Assembly: GCF_021530995.1 (NCBI RefSeq)
Contig: NZ_JADYTF010000017.1
Span: forward strand, 1 to 42,106
DNA length: 42,106 nt
DNA from: Bacteroides caecigallinarum
GTDB lineage: Bacteria > Bacteroidota > Bacteroidia > Bacteroidales > Bacteroidaceae
Direction: 5' to 3'
The notes under the pieces: model-generated
The model's database searches: none
The model's input: the letters and a program-made list of their open reading frames with translations, nothing else
Told to the model about the DNA's origin: nothing
Shown: positions 18,209-26,855 of the stretch, in pieces
Numbering within the stretch: position 1 is the first letter of the stretch
Layout: every line of letters begins with the position of its first letter
Position numbers and translations under genes: made by a program

Positions 18209-19942
18209 ATGAAAACATATATAAATATATTCATTATAAGTTTAATGTTACTATCATCAGGTTGCTCTGATTTCCTTGACCGTCACACCCCTCAAGGTAC
18301 GATAGATAATGAACAGCTTAATAACCCAGAATATGTAGACAATCTGGTGATTTCTGCATACGCTATATGGATTTCAGCCGAGGATATAAATTCATCATTC
18401 TCAATGTGGAACTATGATGTTCGTTCAGACGACGCTTATAAAGGCGGAAACGGTACAGAGGATGGTGACGTGTTCCATAACCTTGAAGTTTCACAGGGTA
18501 TTATGACTACTGCATGGAACATCAGCGATATGTGGCAAAGACTTTATAACTGTATCTCTCGTTCAAATGCCGCATTGCAGTTGCTCGATCAGATGGATGA
18601 AAACACTTATCCTCTCAAACAGCAGAGAATAGCGGAAATGAGGTTCTTGCGCGGACACGGACATTTCCTCTTGAAACAGCTTTTCAAGAAGATTGTAATT
18701 GCTAACGATGAAAATCTTTCTCCTGAGGAATATAATAATCTGTCTAATACTGTTTATACTAATGATGAAGGCTGGCAGCAGATAGCTAACGATTTCCAGT
18801 TTGCATACGAAAATCTTCCTGATACTCAAGCAGATAAAGGAAGACCTACAAGAGGTGCAGCAGCTGCTTATCTTGCAAAGACTTATCTGTATAAGGCATA
18901 CAGACAGGATAATCCGGAAACAAATGAAGTTACAAGCATTAATGCTGAGGACCTGAAAAAGGTCGTGGAATATACTGAGGCTTCAATCATGAATGCAGGT
19001 GGTTATGACTTGGAAAGTGATTTCCATAATAATTTCCGTCCAGAACCTCAGTATGAGAACGGCAAGGAATCTTTGTGGGCAATGCAGTATTCTATCAATG
19101 ATGGTACTACAAACGGTAACTGTAACTGGTCTACAGGTCTTATTGTACCTAATATTCCTGGCGTAACTGATGGAGGTTGTGATTTTTACAAACCAAGTCA
19201 GAATTTGGTAAATGCTTTCAAGACAGACAATAACGGTCATCCGCTGTTTGATAATTTCAACGATGATGATTATGACATGAGTGTAGACAATGCGGACCCT
19301 CGTCTGTTCCTTACTGTAGGTATACCAGGACTTCCTTATGAGTTTAATCCTGAATTTATGATGGATAAATCATCAACATGGAGCAGAAGTAATGGACTTT
19401 ACGGTTACTATGTAACACTTAAACAGAATGTTGATCCAGAAAGTGAATATCTGGTAAAAGGTTCTTGGTGGGGAACTCCTATGAACCACATAGTATTGAG
19501 ATATGCAGATGTATTGCTTATGAGAGCCGAGGCTTTAATCCAGCTTAATGACGGAAGAATTCAGGAAGCTATTGATCTGATTAATCGTGTAAGAAATAGA
19601 GCTAAGGCTTCCACTGCGATGATAGCTAATTATCCTTCTGAGTACGGAGTGAAGTATGATGTAGAACCATATTATGGTACATTCACACAGGAAGAGGCTT
19701 TGGAGAGACTTAAATTTGAGCGTCGTGTTGAATTGGCCATGGAGTCTGATAGATTTTTCGACCTGGTTCGTTGGGGTGAAGCTGAAAGAGTTCTTAACGC
19801 ATATTATGCAGCGGAAGCAGAGGTTTGTACAATATATTCAAATGCTCATTTTACTAAAAACAAGAATGAGTATCTTCCTATACCTTTTGCTCAGATAAGT
19901 GCCAGCAACGGTATTTATGATCAGAATTGCGGAGGTTGGTAA
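18209..19942 (+). CDS. susD: SusD-like surface glycan-binding lipoprotein
   Basis: This RagB/SusD-family lipoprotein closes over the SusC barrel and hands over fructan oligosaccharides. It has 577 aa. The signal peptide MKTYINIFIISLMLLSSGC gives lipidated Cys19. The mature start SDFLDRHTPQGTI and the N-terminal TPR helices (WQRLYNCISRSNAALQLLDQ) are typical. The C-terminal half carries HIVLRYADVLLMRAEALIQL and FERRVELAMESDRFFDLVRWGEA, strong family hallmarks. It lies 49 bases after susC. It probably corresponds to BT1762. Substrate is inferred from context; no binding residues can be assigned from sequence alone. Confidence 0.93.
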   Translation: MKTYINIFIISLMLLSSGCSDFLDRHTPQGTIDNEQLNNPEYVDNLVISAYAIWISAEDINSSFSMWNYDVRSDDAYKGGNGTEDGDVFHNLEVSQGIMTTAWNISDMWQRLYNCISRSNAALQLLDQMDENTYPLKQQRIAEMRFLRGHGHFLLKQLFKKIVIANDENLSPEEYNNLSNTVYTNDEGWQQIANDFQFAYENLPDTQADKGRPTRGAAAAYLAKTYLYKAYRQDNPETNEVTSINAEDLKKVVEYTEASIMNAGGYDLESDFHNNFRPEPQYENGKESLWAMQYSINDGTTNGNCNWSTGLIVPNIPGVTDGGCDFYKPSQNLVNAFKTDNNGHPLFDNFNDDDYDMSVDNADPRLFLTVGIPGLPYEFNPEFMMDKSSTWSRSNGLYGYYVTLKQNVDPESEYLVKGSWWGTPMNHIVLRYADVLLMRAEALIQLNDGRIQEAIDLINRVRNRAKASTAMIANYPSEYGVKYDVEPYYGTFTQEEALERLKFERRVELAMESDRFFDLVRWGEAERVLNAYYAAEAEVCTIYSNAHFTKNKNEYLPIPFAQISASNGIYDQNCGGW

Positions 19943-19967
19943 TAAATATTTTAAAAAGAGAATGATT

Positions 19968-21368
19968 ATGAAAACATATATAAATAAACTGTATCTATTG
20001 TCCTTGGCATTGTTCATGATTGTTGTGTCTGGGTGCGATAATAATGAGAATAAAAGTCTTTCATTGGATGGAGACACATTTATCAATAAAATTGTTCTTG
20101 ACGACCAGTATGAAGGGGTTATAGACAATAAGAACGCCAGTATAACCATAGGTGTTCCTTATGCATACGATACAGAAGCTATGACTGTCAGTCAGTTGGA
20201 ATTGTCGGAAGGAGCAGAAGCTACAATAAAGACTGGTGATATAGTGAATTTCTCTTTTTCACAAAGCGTACGTGTTGTTAATGGGGATGCTTTTTTTGAT
20301 TATACAATAAATGTAAAGCATGATGAGGCAAAAATATTATCATTTAAGCTGAATGGATATATTGGAGTTATAAATCATGAAACAAATGTTATAACAGTAA
20401 GAATTCCTACTTCCGAAAATATTTCTTCCCTTACTGCAAATATTGAGATGAATGAAGGAACTGTAATTGTTTCCCCGGAAAACTACAGCAATTTGGACTA
20501 TTCCTCTCCTGTGGAATTTGTGGTTGAGAACAACACAGCTAGAACTACTTATACGGTTTCTGTAATACAATCAGATGCTGCAGAAGTCCTTTATGTAGGT
20601 TTGGCAGAGAATGTTGAATCTTTAAATTCTGAAGAAAAAGAGGCTGCAAACTGGATGCTTTTAAATGTTCCTTCCTCACAGTATGTTTCGTTTGATGATA
20701 TTGCTAAAGGAGTTGTAGATTTAAGTTCATGTAAAGTTATGTGGTGGCATCTTCATATTGACGGCGGAATAGACAATATGGATAAATTTGATCAGAATGC
20801 AGCTTCTTCACTGACTGCCATACAGAAAATAAAGGATTTCTACGAAGCTGGCGGTAGTTTGTTGCTGACTAGGTTTGCTTCCTATTATGCCGTAAAATTA
20901 GGTGCTACATTAGATGGAAATAATCCTAATAATTGCTGGGGACAGGTTGAAGAAAGTGGTGAAATAACTTCCGGACCTTGGAGTTTCTTCATTCAAGGTA
21001 ATACGGAACATGCTCTTTATCAGAATCTTGTAATGAATTCTGGAGAAAGTGATAAAGTGTATACTTGTGATGCAGGATATAGAATAACTAACAGTACCGC
21101 ACAATGGCACATTGGTTCCGATTGGGGTGGTTATCCTACAGAAGCTGATTGGGAAATTCTACACGGAGCAAAAGCTATTGGAAATGGAGGTGACGGTGCT
21201 GTTGTTGCTTGGGAATATCTTCCAAATAATGGTAGAGGCGGTATCGTATGTATAGGCTCAGGATGTTATGACTGGTATTCTTATGGAGTTGATGCTTCGG
21301 GCGATAGATATCACGGTAATGTGGCTAAATTAACAGAAAATGCAATCAATTATTTAAAGGGTGAATAA
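19968..21368 (+). CDS. Surface lipoprotein of a fructan locus (SusE-position, DUF4960-like)
   Basis: It has 466 aa from ATG 19968. The frame opens earlier at a GTG inside susD, but MKTYINKLYLLSLALFMIVVSGC is a clear lipoprotein signal, with Cys23 lipidated. DNNEN follows the Cys, an acidic patch like known surface-export signals of Bacteroidetes lipoproteins. Two Ig-like beta domains follow (about 35-125 and 125-210, each ending in a TxTV-type strand). The C-terminal half contains AEVLYVGLAENV, VMWWHLHIDGG and FYEAGGSLLLTRFASYYA. That suggests an alpha/beta fold like the domain I recall as DUF4960. By position it matches BT1761, a levan-binding lipoprotein. No catalytic residues are recognised; binding of fructan at the surface is inferred. 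Confidence 0.75.
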   Translation: MKTYINKLYLLSLALFMIVVSGCDNNENKSLSLDGDTFINKIVLDDQYEGVIDNKNASITIGVPYAYDTEAMTVSQLELSEGAEATIKTGDIVNFSFSQSVRVVNGDAFFDYTINVKHDEAKILSFKLNGYIGVINHETNVITVRIPTSENISSLTANIEMNEGTVIVSPENYSNLDYSSPVEFVVENNTARTTYTVSVIQSDAAEVLYVGLAENVESLNSEEKEAANWMLLNVPSSQYVSFDDIAKGVVDLSSCKVMWWHLHIDGGIDNMDKFDQNAASSLTAIQKIKDFYEAGGSLLLTRFASYYAVKLGATLDGNNPNNCWGQVEESGEITSGPWSFFIQGNTEHALYQNLVMNSGESDKVYTCDAGYRITNSTAQWHIGSDWGGYPTEADWEILHGAKAIGNGGDGAVVAWEYLPNNGRGGIVCIGSGCYDWYSYGVDASGDRYHGNVAKLTENAINYLKGE

Positions 21369-21384
21369 TCAAATCTAAAAGGTT

Positions 21385-22962
21385 ATGAAAAATATGATAT
21401 ATGCTTTACTATTGGCTTCTATGGCAATGTCATTTGCAAGCTGTGACGATGAATCTCCAGTCCTTACACAAAAGGACTGGAATGGTACAACAAATTACTT
21501 CTCTTCAACCGATGAGAAAACTTTCGGAACGTACTATCAGCCTTATGTAGGTTATGTAGGTGACCCGATGCCTTTCTACGATCCGGTTGCGGGAGACTTC
21601 AAAATTCTGTATCTTCAGGATTTTCGTCCTAATCCTGAATATACTTATCATCCAATATGGGCTGTTTCGACATCTGATATGTCTTCTTATACATCAATGG
21701 GTGAATTAATACCATACGGCTCAAGAACAGATGCTGATGCAGCAATAGGTACTGGTTCAACTATTTATAATGAAGGAAATAAGCAGTATTATACTTTTTA
21801 TACAGGTCATACATCTGCACAAGAAGTTATAATGCTTGCTACATCATCTGATTTTAAGACATGGATCAAAGATAAGACTTTTTATCTTCAGGGGGGACAA
21901 TATGGATATGATGTAAAAAACTTCCGTGATCCTTTTGTGTTTAAAGGTGATGACGGAAAGTATCACATGATAGTATCAACAATGAAAAACGGTAAAGGGT
22001 CTTTAGTTGAGTTTTTGTCTGAAGATTTGATAAATTGGCAGGATAACGGAGTTTTCATGACTATGATGTGGGACAGATTCTATGAATGTCCGGATATCTT
22101 CAAAATGGGTGATTGGTGGTACATGATATATTCTGAGAAACACTCTGCTATAAGAAGAGTACAATATTTCAAAGGACGTACTCTTGATGAATTAAAGAAT
22201 TCTACACTTAATGACAATGCTGTTTGGCCTGATGCTCATGAAGGCTTTCTTGATTCAAGAGGGTTTTATGCAGGGAAAACAGCTTCTAATGGTACTGAAA
22301 GGTATATTTGGGGATGGTGTCCCACTAGAGAGGGTAATAATAACACAGCTGTAGGTGCTGCACCTGCGGAACCGCAGTGGGCAGGGGCTTTGGTTGCTCA
22401 TAAACTGATCCAACATGAGGATGGAACCATTACACTTGGTGCTATTGACGGTATATCTGATAAATATGCTAAAACATCAGAAATTAAAGTTATGGCTCAA
22501 TCAGAAGAAGGTGTTCAGATTAATAATGAAACATATTCATTATCCTCTGGCGGTTATGTATTGTTTAACAGACTTAATGTACACAACAAGATAACATTTA
22601 AGGTTTCGGTCTCTGATGCCTCAGACAAGTTCGGATTTTCTTTATGCCGTGGTACTGATTCAGACAAATTCTACAGCATGGTTATAAATCCGGAAGGAGA
22701 AAGTAAGAAAAAACTGAATTTTGAGGAAGAAGGAAATTTGGGAATGGGATTTATAGCTGGTGCAGACAGCTATACGTTCGAATCACCTGCCGACAATACA
22801 TATAATGTTACAGTCTTTACGGATAATTCAGTGTGTGTAGTATATATCAATGATGTTCTGGCATATACTAACAGAGTATATGGCATACAGAAAAATTGTT
22901 GGTCTATCAACTGTTATGATGGAAATATTTCTGTCAGTGATTTGAAAGTAATGTATTATTAA
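21385..22962 (+). CDS. GH32 surface lipoprotein, probable endo-levanase
   Basis: This enzyme probably cuts levan (beta-2,6-fructan) internally at the cell surface to sizes SusC can import. It has 525 aa. The signal peptide ends in MSFASC, so Cys20 is lipidated, and DDES follows, an acidic surface-export-like signal. The GH32 propeller shows GYVGDPMPFYDP, with Asp60 in the nucleophile position in place of the usual NDPNG. RDPFVF (Arg181, Asp182) holds the transition-state stabiliser, and ECPDIF (Glu234) the acid/base. A C-terminal beta-sandwich completes the fold (KITFKVSVSDAS, YNVTVFTDNSVCVVYIND). The nucleophile loop and overall sequence resemble BT1760, the characterised endo-levanase, as I recall it. 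It lies 16 bases after the preceding lipoprotein gene. Confidence 0.88.
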   Translation: MKNMIYALLLASMAMSFASCDDESPVLTQKDWNGTTNYFSSTDEKTFGTYYQPYVGYVGDPMPFYDPVAGDFKILYLQDFRPNPEYTYHPIWAVSTSDMSSYTSMGELIPYGSRTDADAAIGTGSTIYNEGNKQYYTFYTGHTSAQEVIMLATSSDFKTWIKDKTFYLQGGQYGYDVKNFRDPFVFKGDDGKYHMIVSTMKNGKGSLVEFLSEDLINWQDNGVFMTMMWDRFYECPDIFKMGDWWYMIYSEKHSAIRRVQYFKGRTLDELKNSTLNDNAVWPDAHEGFLDSRGFYAGKTASNGTERYIWGWCPTREGNNNTAVGAAPAEPQWAGALVAHKLIQHEDGTITLGAIDGISDKYAKTSEIKVMAQSEEGVQINNETYSLSSGGYVLFNRLNVHNKITFKVSVSDASDKFGFSLCRGTDSDKFYSMVINPEGESKKKLNFEEEGNLGMGFIAGADSYTFESPADNTYNVTVFTDNSVCVVYINDVLAYTNRVYGIQKNCWSINCYDGNISVSDLKVMYY

Positions 22963-22996
22963 ATAGACTATAATTAATTATTGCTGTTCGTTCCGT

Positions 22997-23040
22997 GCTG
23001 TTTATCTTTATTATGTTTAGGTTTTTTTTAGATAAACAGC
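22997..23040 (+). other. Large hairpin between endo-levanase and the next GH32
   Basis: GCTGTTTATCT (22997-23007) pairs perfectly with AGATAAACAGC (23030-23040). The 22-base loop ends in eight T. Because the T run is inside the loop, not after the stem, it is not a standard terminator. It sits in a 133-base gap, the longest inside unit 1, and may act as a processing site, mRNA-stability element or attenuator. Confidence 0.55.
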
Positions 23041-23095
23041 CGCAGACGGCAGTTGTAGCTTGTTTCAAAGTCTAAAACTTATTAATCTAAAGGAC

Positions 23096-25027
23096 ATGAG
23101 AATAATATTTGCACTATTGGCTTTTTCGCTTTTTTCTTCAGTCTCATATTCTCAGTATAATGAAAGTTACAGGTCTGTTTATCATTTTGCTCCCAAGAAA
23201 GGTGGAATTGGTGACCCGTGCGGATTGATTTATAATAAAGGAAAGTTTAATTTGTTTTGGTGGGGTAGAGCTTACACTGAAGATTTTACGACTTATAATG
23301 AAACTGCTTCCAGAGCAGTAGTAGGCGATGACAACAGTTTTATGTATTACACCGGCTCCTGTGTAGTCGACAAGAACAATACAGCGTCGTTTGGCAAAGA
23401 CAAGGTGATTGCTGTCTATACCATGGCAAATAAGAAAAATAAAATCCAGTCGCAGGGACTTTCAGTAGAAGGTGATGACGGATTGATGCATTATTATGAA
23501 GGCAATCCTGTGCTTGATATAAATTATGAGGATTTTCGCGATCCTACGGTCTTCTGGTATGAGCCGGAGCAGAAATGGGTAATGGTGATAGCTTTGCCTA
23601 TAGAGAGAAAAATCAGATTCTATTCTTCAGCAGATTTGAAGCAGTGGGATTGGATGAGTGATTTCGGACAGTTGGGGTCGTGCGAGAATATATGGGAATG
23701 TCCTGATATCTATGAGTTGCCTTTGGATGGAGATTCCAGCAATAGGAAATGGGTACTGATGACATCTGTTGGTCCTAATAAAGGACAGTATTTTATTGGT
23801 ACTTTCAACGGTAAATCTTTCGAGTTGGACGAAGATTGCAGAGAATTTCTGCTTGAAGGTAAAGGACTCAAAGGTGATGTCTTTGCAGATTTCGATGCGA
23901 ATGACTATGGAGATTGGAAATACAAAGGTGAGGCATTCTGGATGTCGCCCCGCAGAAATAACACTTCTGCTCATCTTGGCTCGGGTATGGCTTCGTCATA
24001 CGGTGGAGGTGATAGAATGAAAGGAACATTGCTTTCTCCGGAGTTTGTAATATCATCGACGGCAATTAACTTTCTTATTGCCGGCGGAAATCATCCCGGA
24101 AAGACATGTATTGATTTGCTTGTCAATGATTCTGTAGTAAGAACAGCTACCGGCGGCAATTCTTCATATCTGAAATGGAATGGATGGAATGTTTCAGACT
24201 ATATTGGAAGTAAGGCCAGAATAAGGATAAATGACGATTATGACGGCGAGGATTTCGGTTTTATCAGTGTTGACCATATAATGTTCTCTGACGAGCTGAT
24301 GACTAACAATATGGAGCATGCCTTATGGGTGGACGAAGGAAGTGACTTCTATGCTGCCAGAGCTTTTAAAGATTATGACGGTACACTTGATGAAACTGTA
24401 TGGATGGGGTGGATGAATAATTGGGATTATGCCAGGGGCGAAATACCTGCCTCCAGAGGCTTTGGATTTTGGTCTATTCCGCGCACTATATCTTTAAAGA
24501 CATATCCTGATGGAGTACGCATGGTTCAGAAACCGTTTGACAAACTGAAGAAACTGCGTACAAATAAAAAAGAATACAGTGGAGTAGTCCGAAAAGGCAG
24601 TATGGCAATACCGTCTTTCGTTCCTGAACAGAATGTATACGAGATGGATGTGACATTTACTCTCACTGAGCCCGATGTGATAGGTCTGAATCTTTGTACA
24701 GGCGACGGTCGCAGCCTTCCTGTAAGATATGACTCAAGGGTTTCATTATTGACTGTCGACAGAACCAGCTGTACTTCGGAGGATATCCCGAGATTCAGTC
24801 GTAAGATGAACGGACATATTCCGCTTGCCGACGGCAAACTCAGACTGCATATTTTTGTAGATAAGTCTAGTGTAGAGATTTTTGCCGGTGACGGAAAATT
24901 GGTTTTCTCTTTACTGACTTTCCCCGGTGATAATCAGACAGGAGTAGAATTATACTCCGAGAATGGAAATACTGCTAAAGTCAGTCTTAAGGCCTGGAAT
25001 ATAAAAAGTGTATGGAATAAACAGTAA
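23096..25027 (+). CDS. GH32 fructan hydrolase with inserted beta-sandwich domain
   Basis: This is a secreted, probably periplasmic GH32 enzyme of 643 aa from ATG 23096. An in-frame TTG 36 bases upstream was rejected because MRIIFALLAFSLFSSVSYSQ is a clear signal peptide. The nucleophile loop reads GIGDPCGLIYNKG (Asp40), where most GH32 enzymes have NDPNG. EDFRDPTVFWYEP (Arg148, Asp149) and IWECPDIYEL (Glu201) supply the other catalytic residues. Residues about 260-405 are an inserted module with SPEFVI, FLIAGGNHPGKTCIDLLV and ISVDHIMFSD, seen in many bacterial levanase-type GH32 proteins. The propeller resumes at FYAARAF, WMGWMNNWDYA and the C-terminal sandwich (FVDKSSVEIFAGDG). An exo-acting fructanase is likely; linkage preference is unknown. 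Confidence 0.87.
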   Translation: MRIIFALLAFSLFSSVSYSQYNESYRSVYHFAPKKGGIGDPCGLIYNKGKFNLFWWGRAYTEDFTTYNETASRAVVGDDNSFMYYTGSCVVDKNNTASFGKDKVIAVYTMANKKNKIQSQGLSVEGDDGLMHYYEGNPVLDINYEDFRDPTVFWYEPEQKWVMVIALPIERKIRFYSSADLKQWDWMSDFGQLGSCENIWECPDIYELPLDGDSSNRKWVLMTSVGPNKGQYFIGTFNGKSFELDEDCREFLLEGKGLKGDVFADFDANDYGDWKYKGEAFWMSPRRNNTSAHLGSGMASSYGGGDRMKGTLLSPEFVISSTAINFLIAGGNHPGKTCIDLLVNDSVVRTATGGNSSYLKWNGWNVSDYIGSKARIRINDDYDGEDFGFISVDHIMFSDELMTNNMEHALWVDEGSDFYAARAFKDYDGTLDETVWMGWMNNWDYARGEIPASRGFGFWSIPRTISLKTYPDGVRMVQKPFDKLKKLRTNKKEYSGVVRKGSMAIPSFVPEQNVYEMDVTFTLTEPDVIGLNLCTGDGRSLPVRYDSRVSLLTVDRTSCTSEDIPRFSRKMNGHIPLADGKLRLHIFVDKSSVEIFAGDGKLVFSLLTFPGDNQTGVELYSENGNTAKVSLKAWNIKSVWNKQ

Positions 25028-25057
25028 ATTTGTGAATTAACTATTATTAGAATAAAT

Positions 25058-26854
25058 ATGAATAGCATGAAAATCACAGCCCTTTGCGTGTCGCTTGCAT
25101 TCTCTTTGGGGATACAGGACGCGAATTCAGCAATCAGGGTTAAAAATCTTGGTAACGAAAATAATTTCGTTTACATCAGTCCGGAGAAAAAGTTTCTGCT
25201 GATTCCGGTGGAAGACTCTGCACCGGAAGGAGAGATAGATTTTGTATATCAGAACAGCAGCCTGACAGAATACGTTCAGAAGGTGCGTCTATCTCGTGGC
25301 AAGACTGATTATTATGTACCGGTTGACTTGTCACAATTCGACAAGGACAGTCTTATTATGATAGTCAGGGGTGTTCCTTCGAACTCTGTTTGTTGGAATG
25401 ATATAAAAGAGTCAGACGATATGTCGATTAGTGTAGAGAAATTCCGCCCTTCATATCATCATACCCCAGCATACGGATGGATGAATGACCCTAACGGAAT
25501 GTTCTACAAGGATGGAGTCTATCATCTGTATTTCCAGTACAACCCTTACGGATCAATGTGGGGAAACATGCATTGGGGACATTCTACTTCTACTGACCTG
25601 GTGAACTGGAAAAATGAAGGTGTTGCAATTGCTCCCGATGCCATAGGAACAATTTTCAGCGGCTCGTGTGTGGTTGACCATAACAATACATCTGGCTTCG
25701 GCGAAGGCGCTGTGGTGGCATTCTATACTTCAGCAAAACAAACTCCATGGGGTGACTGCCAGACACAGAGTATGGCTTATAGTCTTGACAATGGTAAGAC
25801 ATTTATTAAATATGAGAATAATCCTATTTTGACATCTTCAGAAAAAGATTTCCGCGATCCGAAAGTGTTCTGGTATGCACCAAAAGAACATTGGGTTATG
25901 ATGCTTGCTGTAGGTCAGCACATGGAAATTTATTCGTCAAAGAATCTGAAGGACTGGACTAAGGAAAGTGAGTTTGGTGAAGGTTATGGATGTCATGGAG
26001 GAGTATGGGAATGTCCGGATCTGGTGGAACTCCCGGTAGAAGGTACTAAGGAAAAGAAATGGGTGCTTATATGCAATATCAATCCCGGAGGTCCTTTCGG
26101 CGGCTCGGCTACACAGTATTTTGTAGGCGATTTTGACGGCAGCACTTTTACAAACAATTATCCTGAAGAAACCAAATGGATGGATTACGGTAAGGACCAT
26201 TATGCTACAGTGACATGGAACAATGCTCCTGACGGAAGATGTATAGCCATTGGTTGGATGAGTAACTGGCAGTATGCAAATAATGTTCCGACACTCCAGT
26301 ACCGCAGCGCAAATACCATAGCCCGCGATTTGTCTCTTTTCAAACAGAATGGAAGCATATTCCTGAAATCGGAGCCTTGTAAGGAAATGGTTGAAGCAAG
26401 AAAAGATGGCAGACAGATAAAGGCAGTAAATGTAGCCAAAGCTGAAACAATATCACTGTCACCACAGAGTGGTAACGGAGCTTACGAAGTAGAACTCTCA
26501 ATCAATCCGGGCAAATCAAAAGAAGTATCATTCACTCTTTCAAACGGAAAAGGAGAGAAAGTCCTGATAACATATGATACGGTGAAAAAAACTTTAGCAA
26601 TGGACCGTTCGAAGAGTGGTGAAGTATCTTTCAGTAAAGATTTCCCTGCAGTGACAGAAATGCCTGTAAGCAAATCCAAGGAATTGAAGCTTCGTCTGTT
26701 TGTCGACAAGTCCAGTGTAGAGGCTTTTGTCAATAATGGAGAATTCGTTATGACAAACTGTGTGTTCCCGTCAGCACCATACGATATGATTACATTTGAA
26801 AGTGACGGCAATAGGTATAAGGTTAAAAATATAAATATATATCAGATAAAGTAA
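25058..26854 (+). CDS. GH32 exo-fructanase/levanase with N-terminal DUF4980-type domain
   Basis: It probably releases fructose from fructan oligosaccharides in the periplasm. It has 598 aa. The signal peptide ends near DANSA with no lipobox. An N-terminal beta domain (about 26-125; IRVKNLGNENNFVYI, VCWNDI) resembles DUF4980. The GH32 propeller is fully canonical: HHTPAYGWMNDPNGMFY (Asp144), FQYNPYGSMWGNMHWGH, SGSCVVD, FRDPKVFWY (Arg266, Asp267) and VWECPDLVEL (Glu318). The C-terminal sandwich ends with LRLFVDKSSVEAFVNNGE. The stop is one base before the permease start, so the two are probably translationally coupled. It resembles BT1759/BT1765-type enzymes. Exo action is inferred from family and setting. 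Confidence 0.9.
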   Translation: MNSMKITALCVSLAFSLGIQDANSAIRVKNLGNENNFVYISPEKKFLLIPVEDSAPEGEIDFVYQNSSLTEYVQKVRLSRGKTDYYVPVDLSQFDKDSLIMIVRGVPSNSVCWNDIKESDDMSISVEKFRPSYHHTPAYGWMNDPNGMFYKDGVYHLYFQYNPYGSMWGNMHWGHSTSTDLVNWKNEGVAIAPDAIGTIFSGSCVVDHNNTSGFGEGAVVAFYTSAKQTPWGDCQTQSMAYSLDNGKTFIKYENNPILTSSEKDFRDPKVFWYAPKEHWVMMLAVGQHMEIYSSKNLKDWTKESEFGEGYGCHGGVWECPDLVELPVEGTKEKKWVLICNINPGGPFGGSATQYFVGDFDGSTFTNNYPEETKWMDYGKDHYATVTWNNAPDGRCIAIGWMSNWQYANNVPTLQYRSANTIARDLSLFKQNGSIFLKSEPCKEMVEARKDGRQIKAVNVAKAETISLSPQSGNGAYEVELSINPGKSKEVSFTLSNGKGEKVLITYDTVKKTLAMDRSKSGEVSFSKDFPAVTEMPVSKSKELKLRLFVDKSSVEAFVNNGEFVMTNCVFPSAPYDMITFESDGNRYKVKNINIYQIK

Positions 26855-26855
26855 T

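Noticed and set aside
19899-19967. GTG start of the SusE-position lipoprotein inside susD
   Set aside because: It would place 23 residues before a clear lipoprotein signal peptide and overlap susD; ATG 19968 fits.
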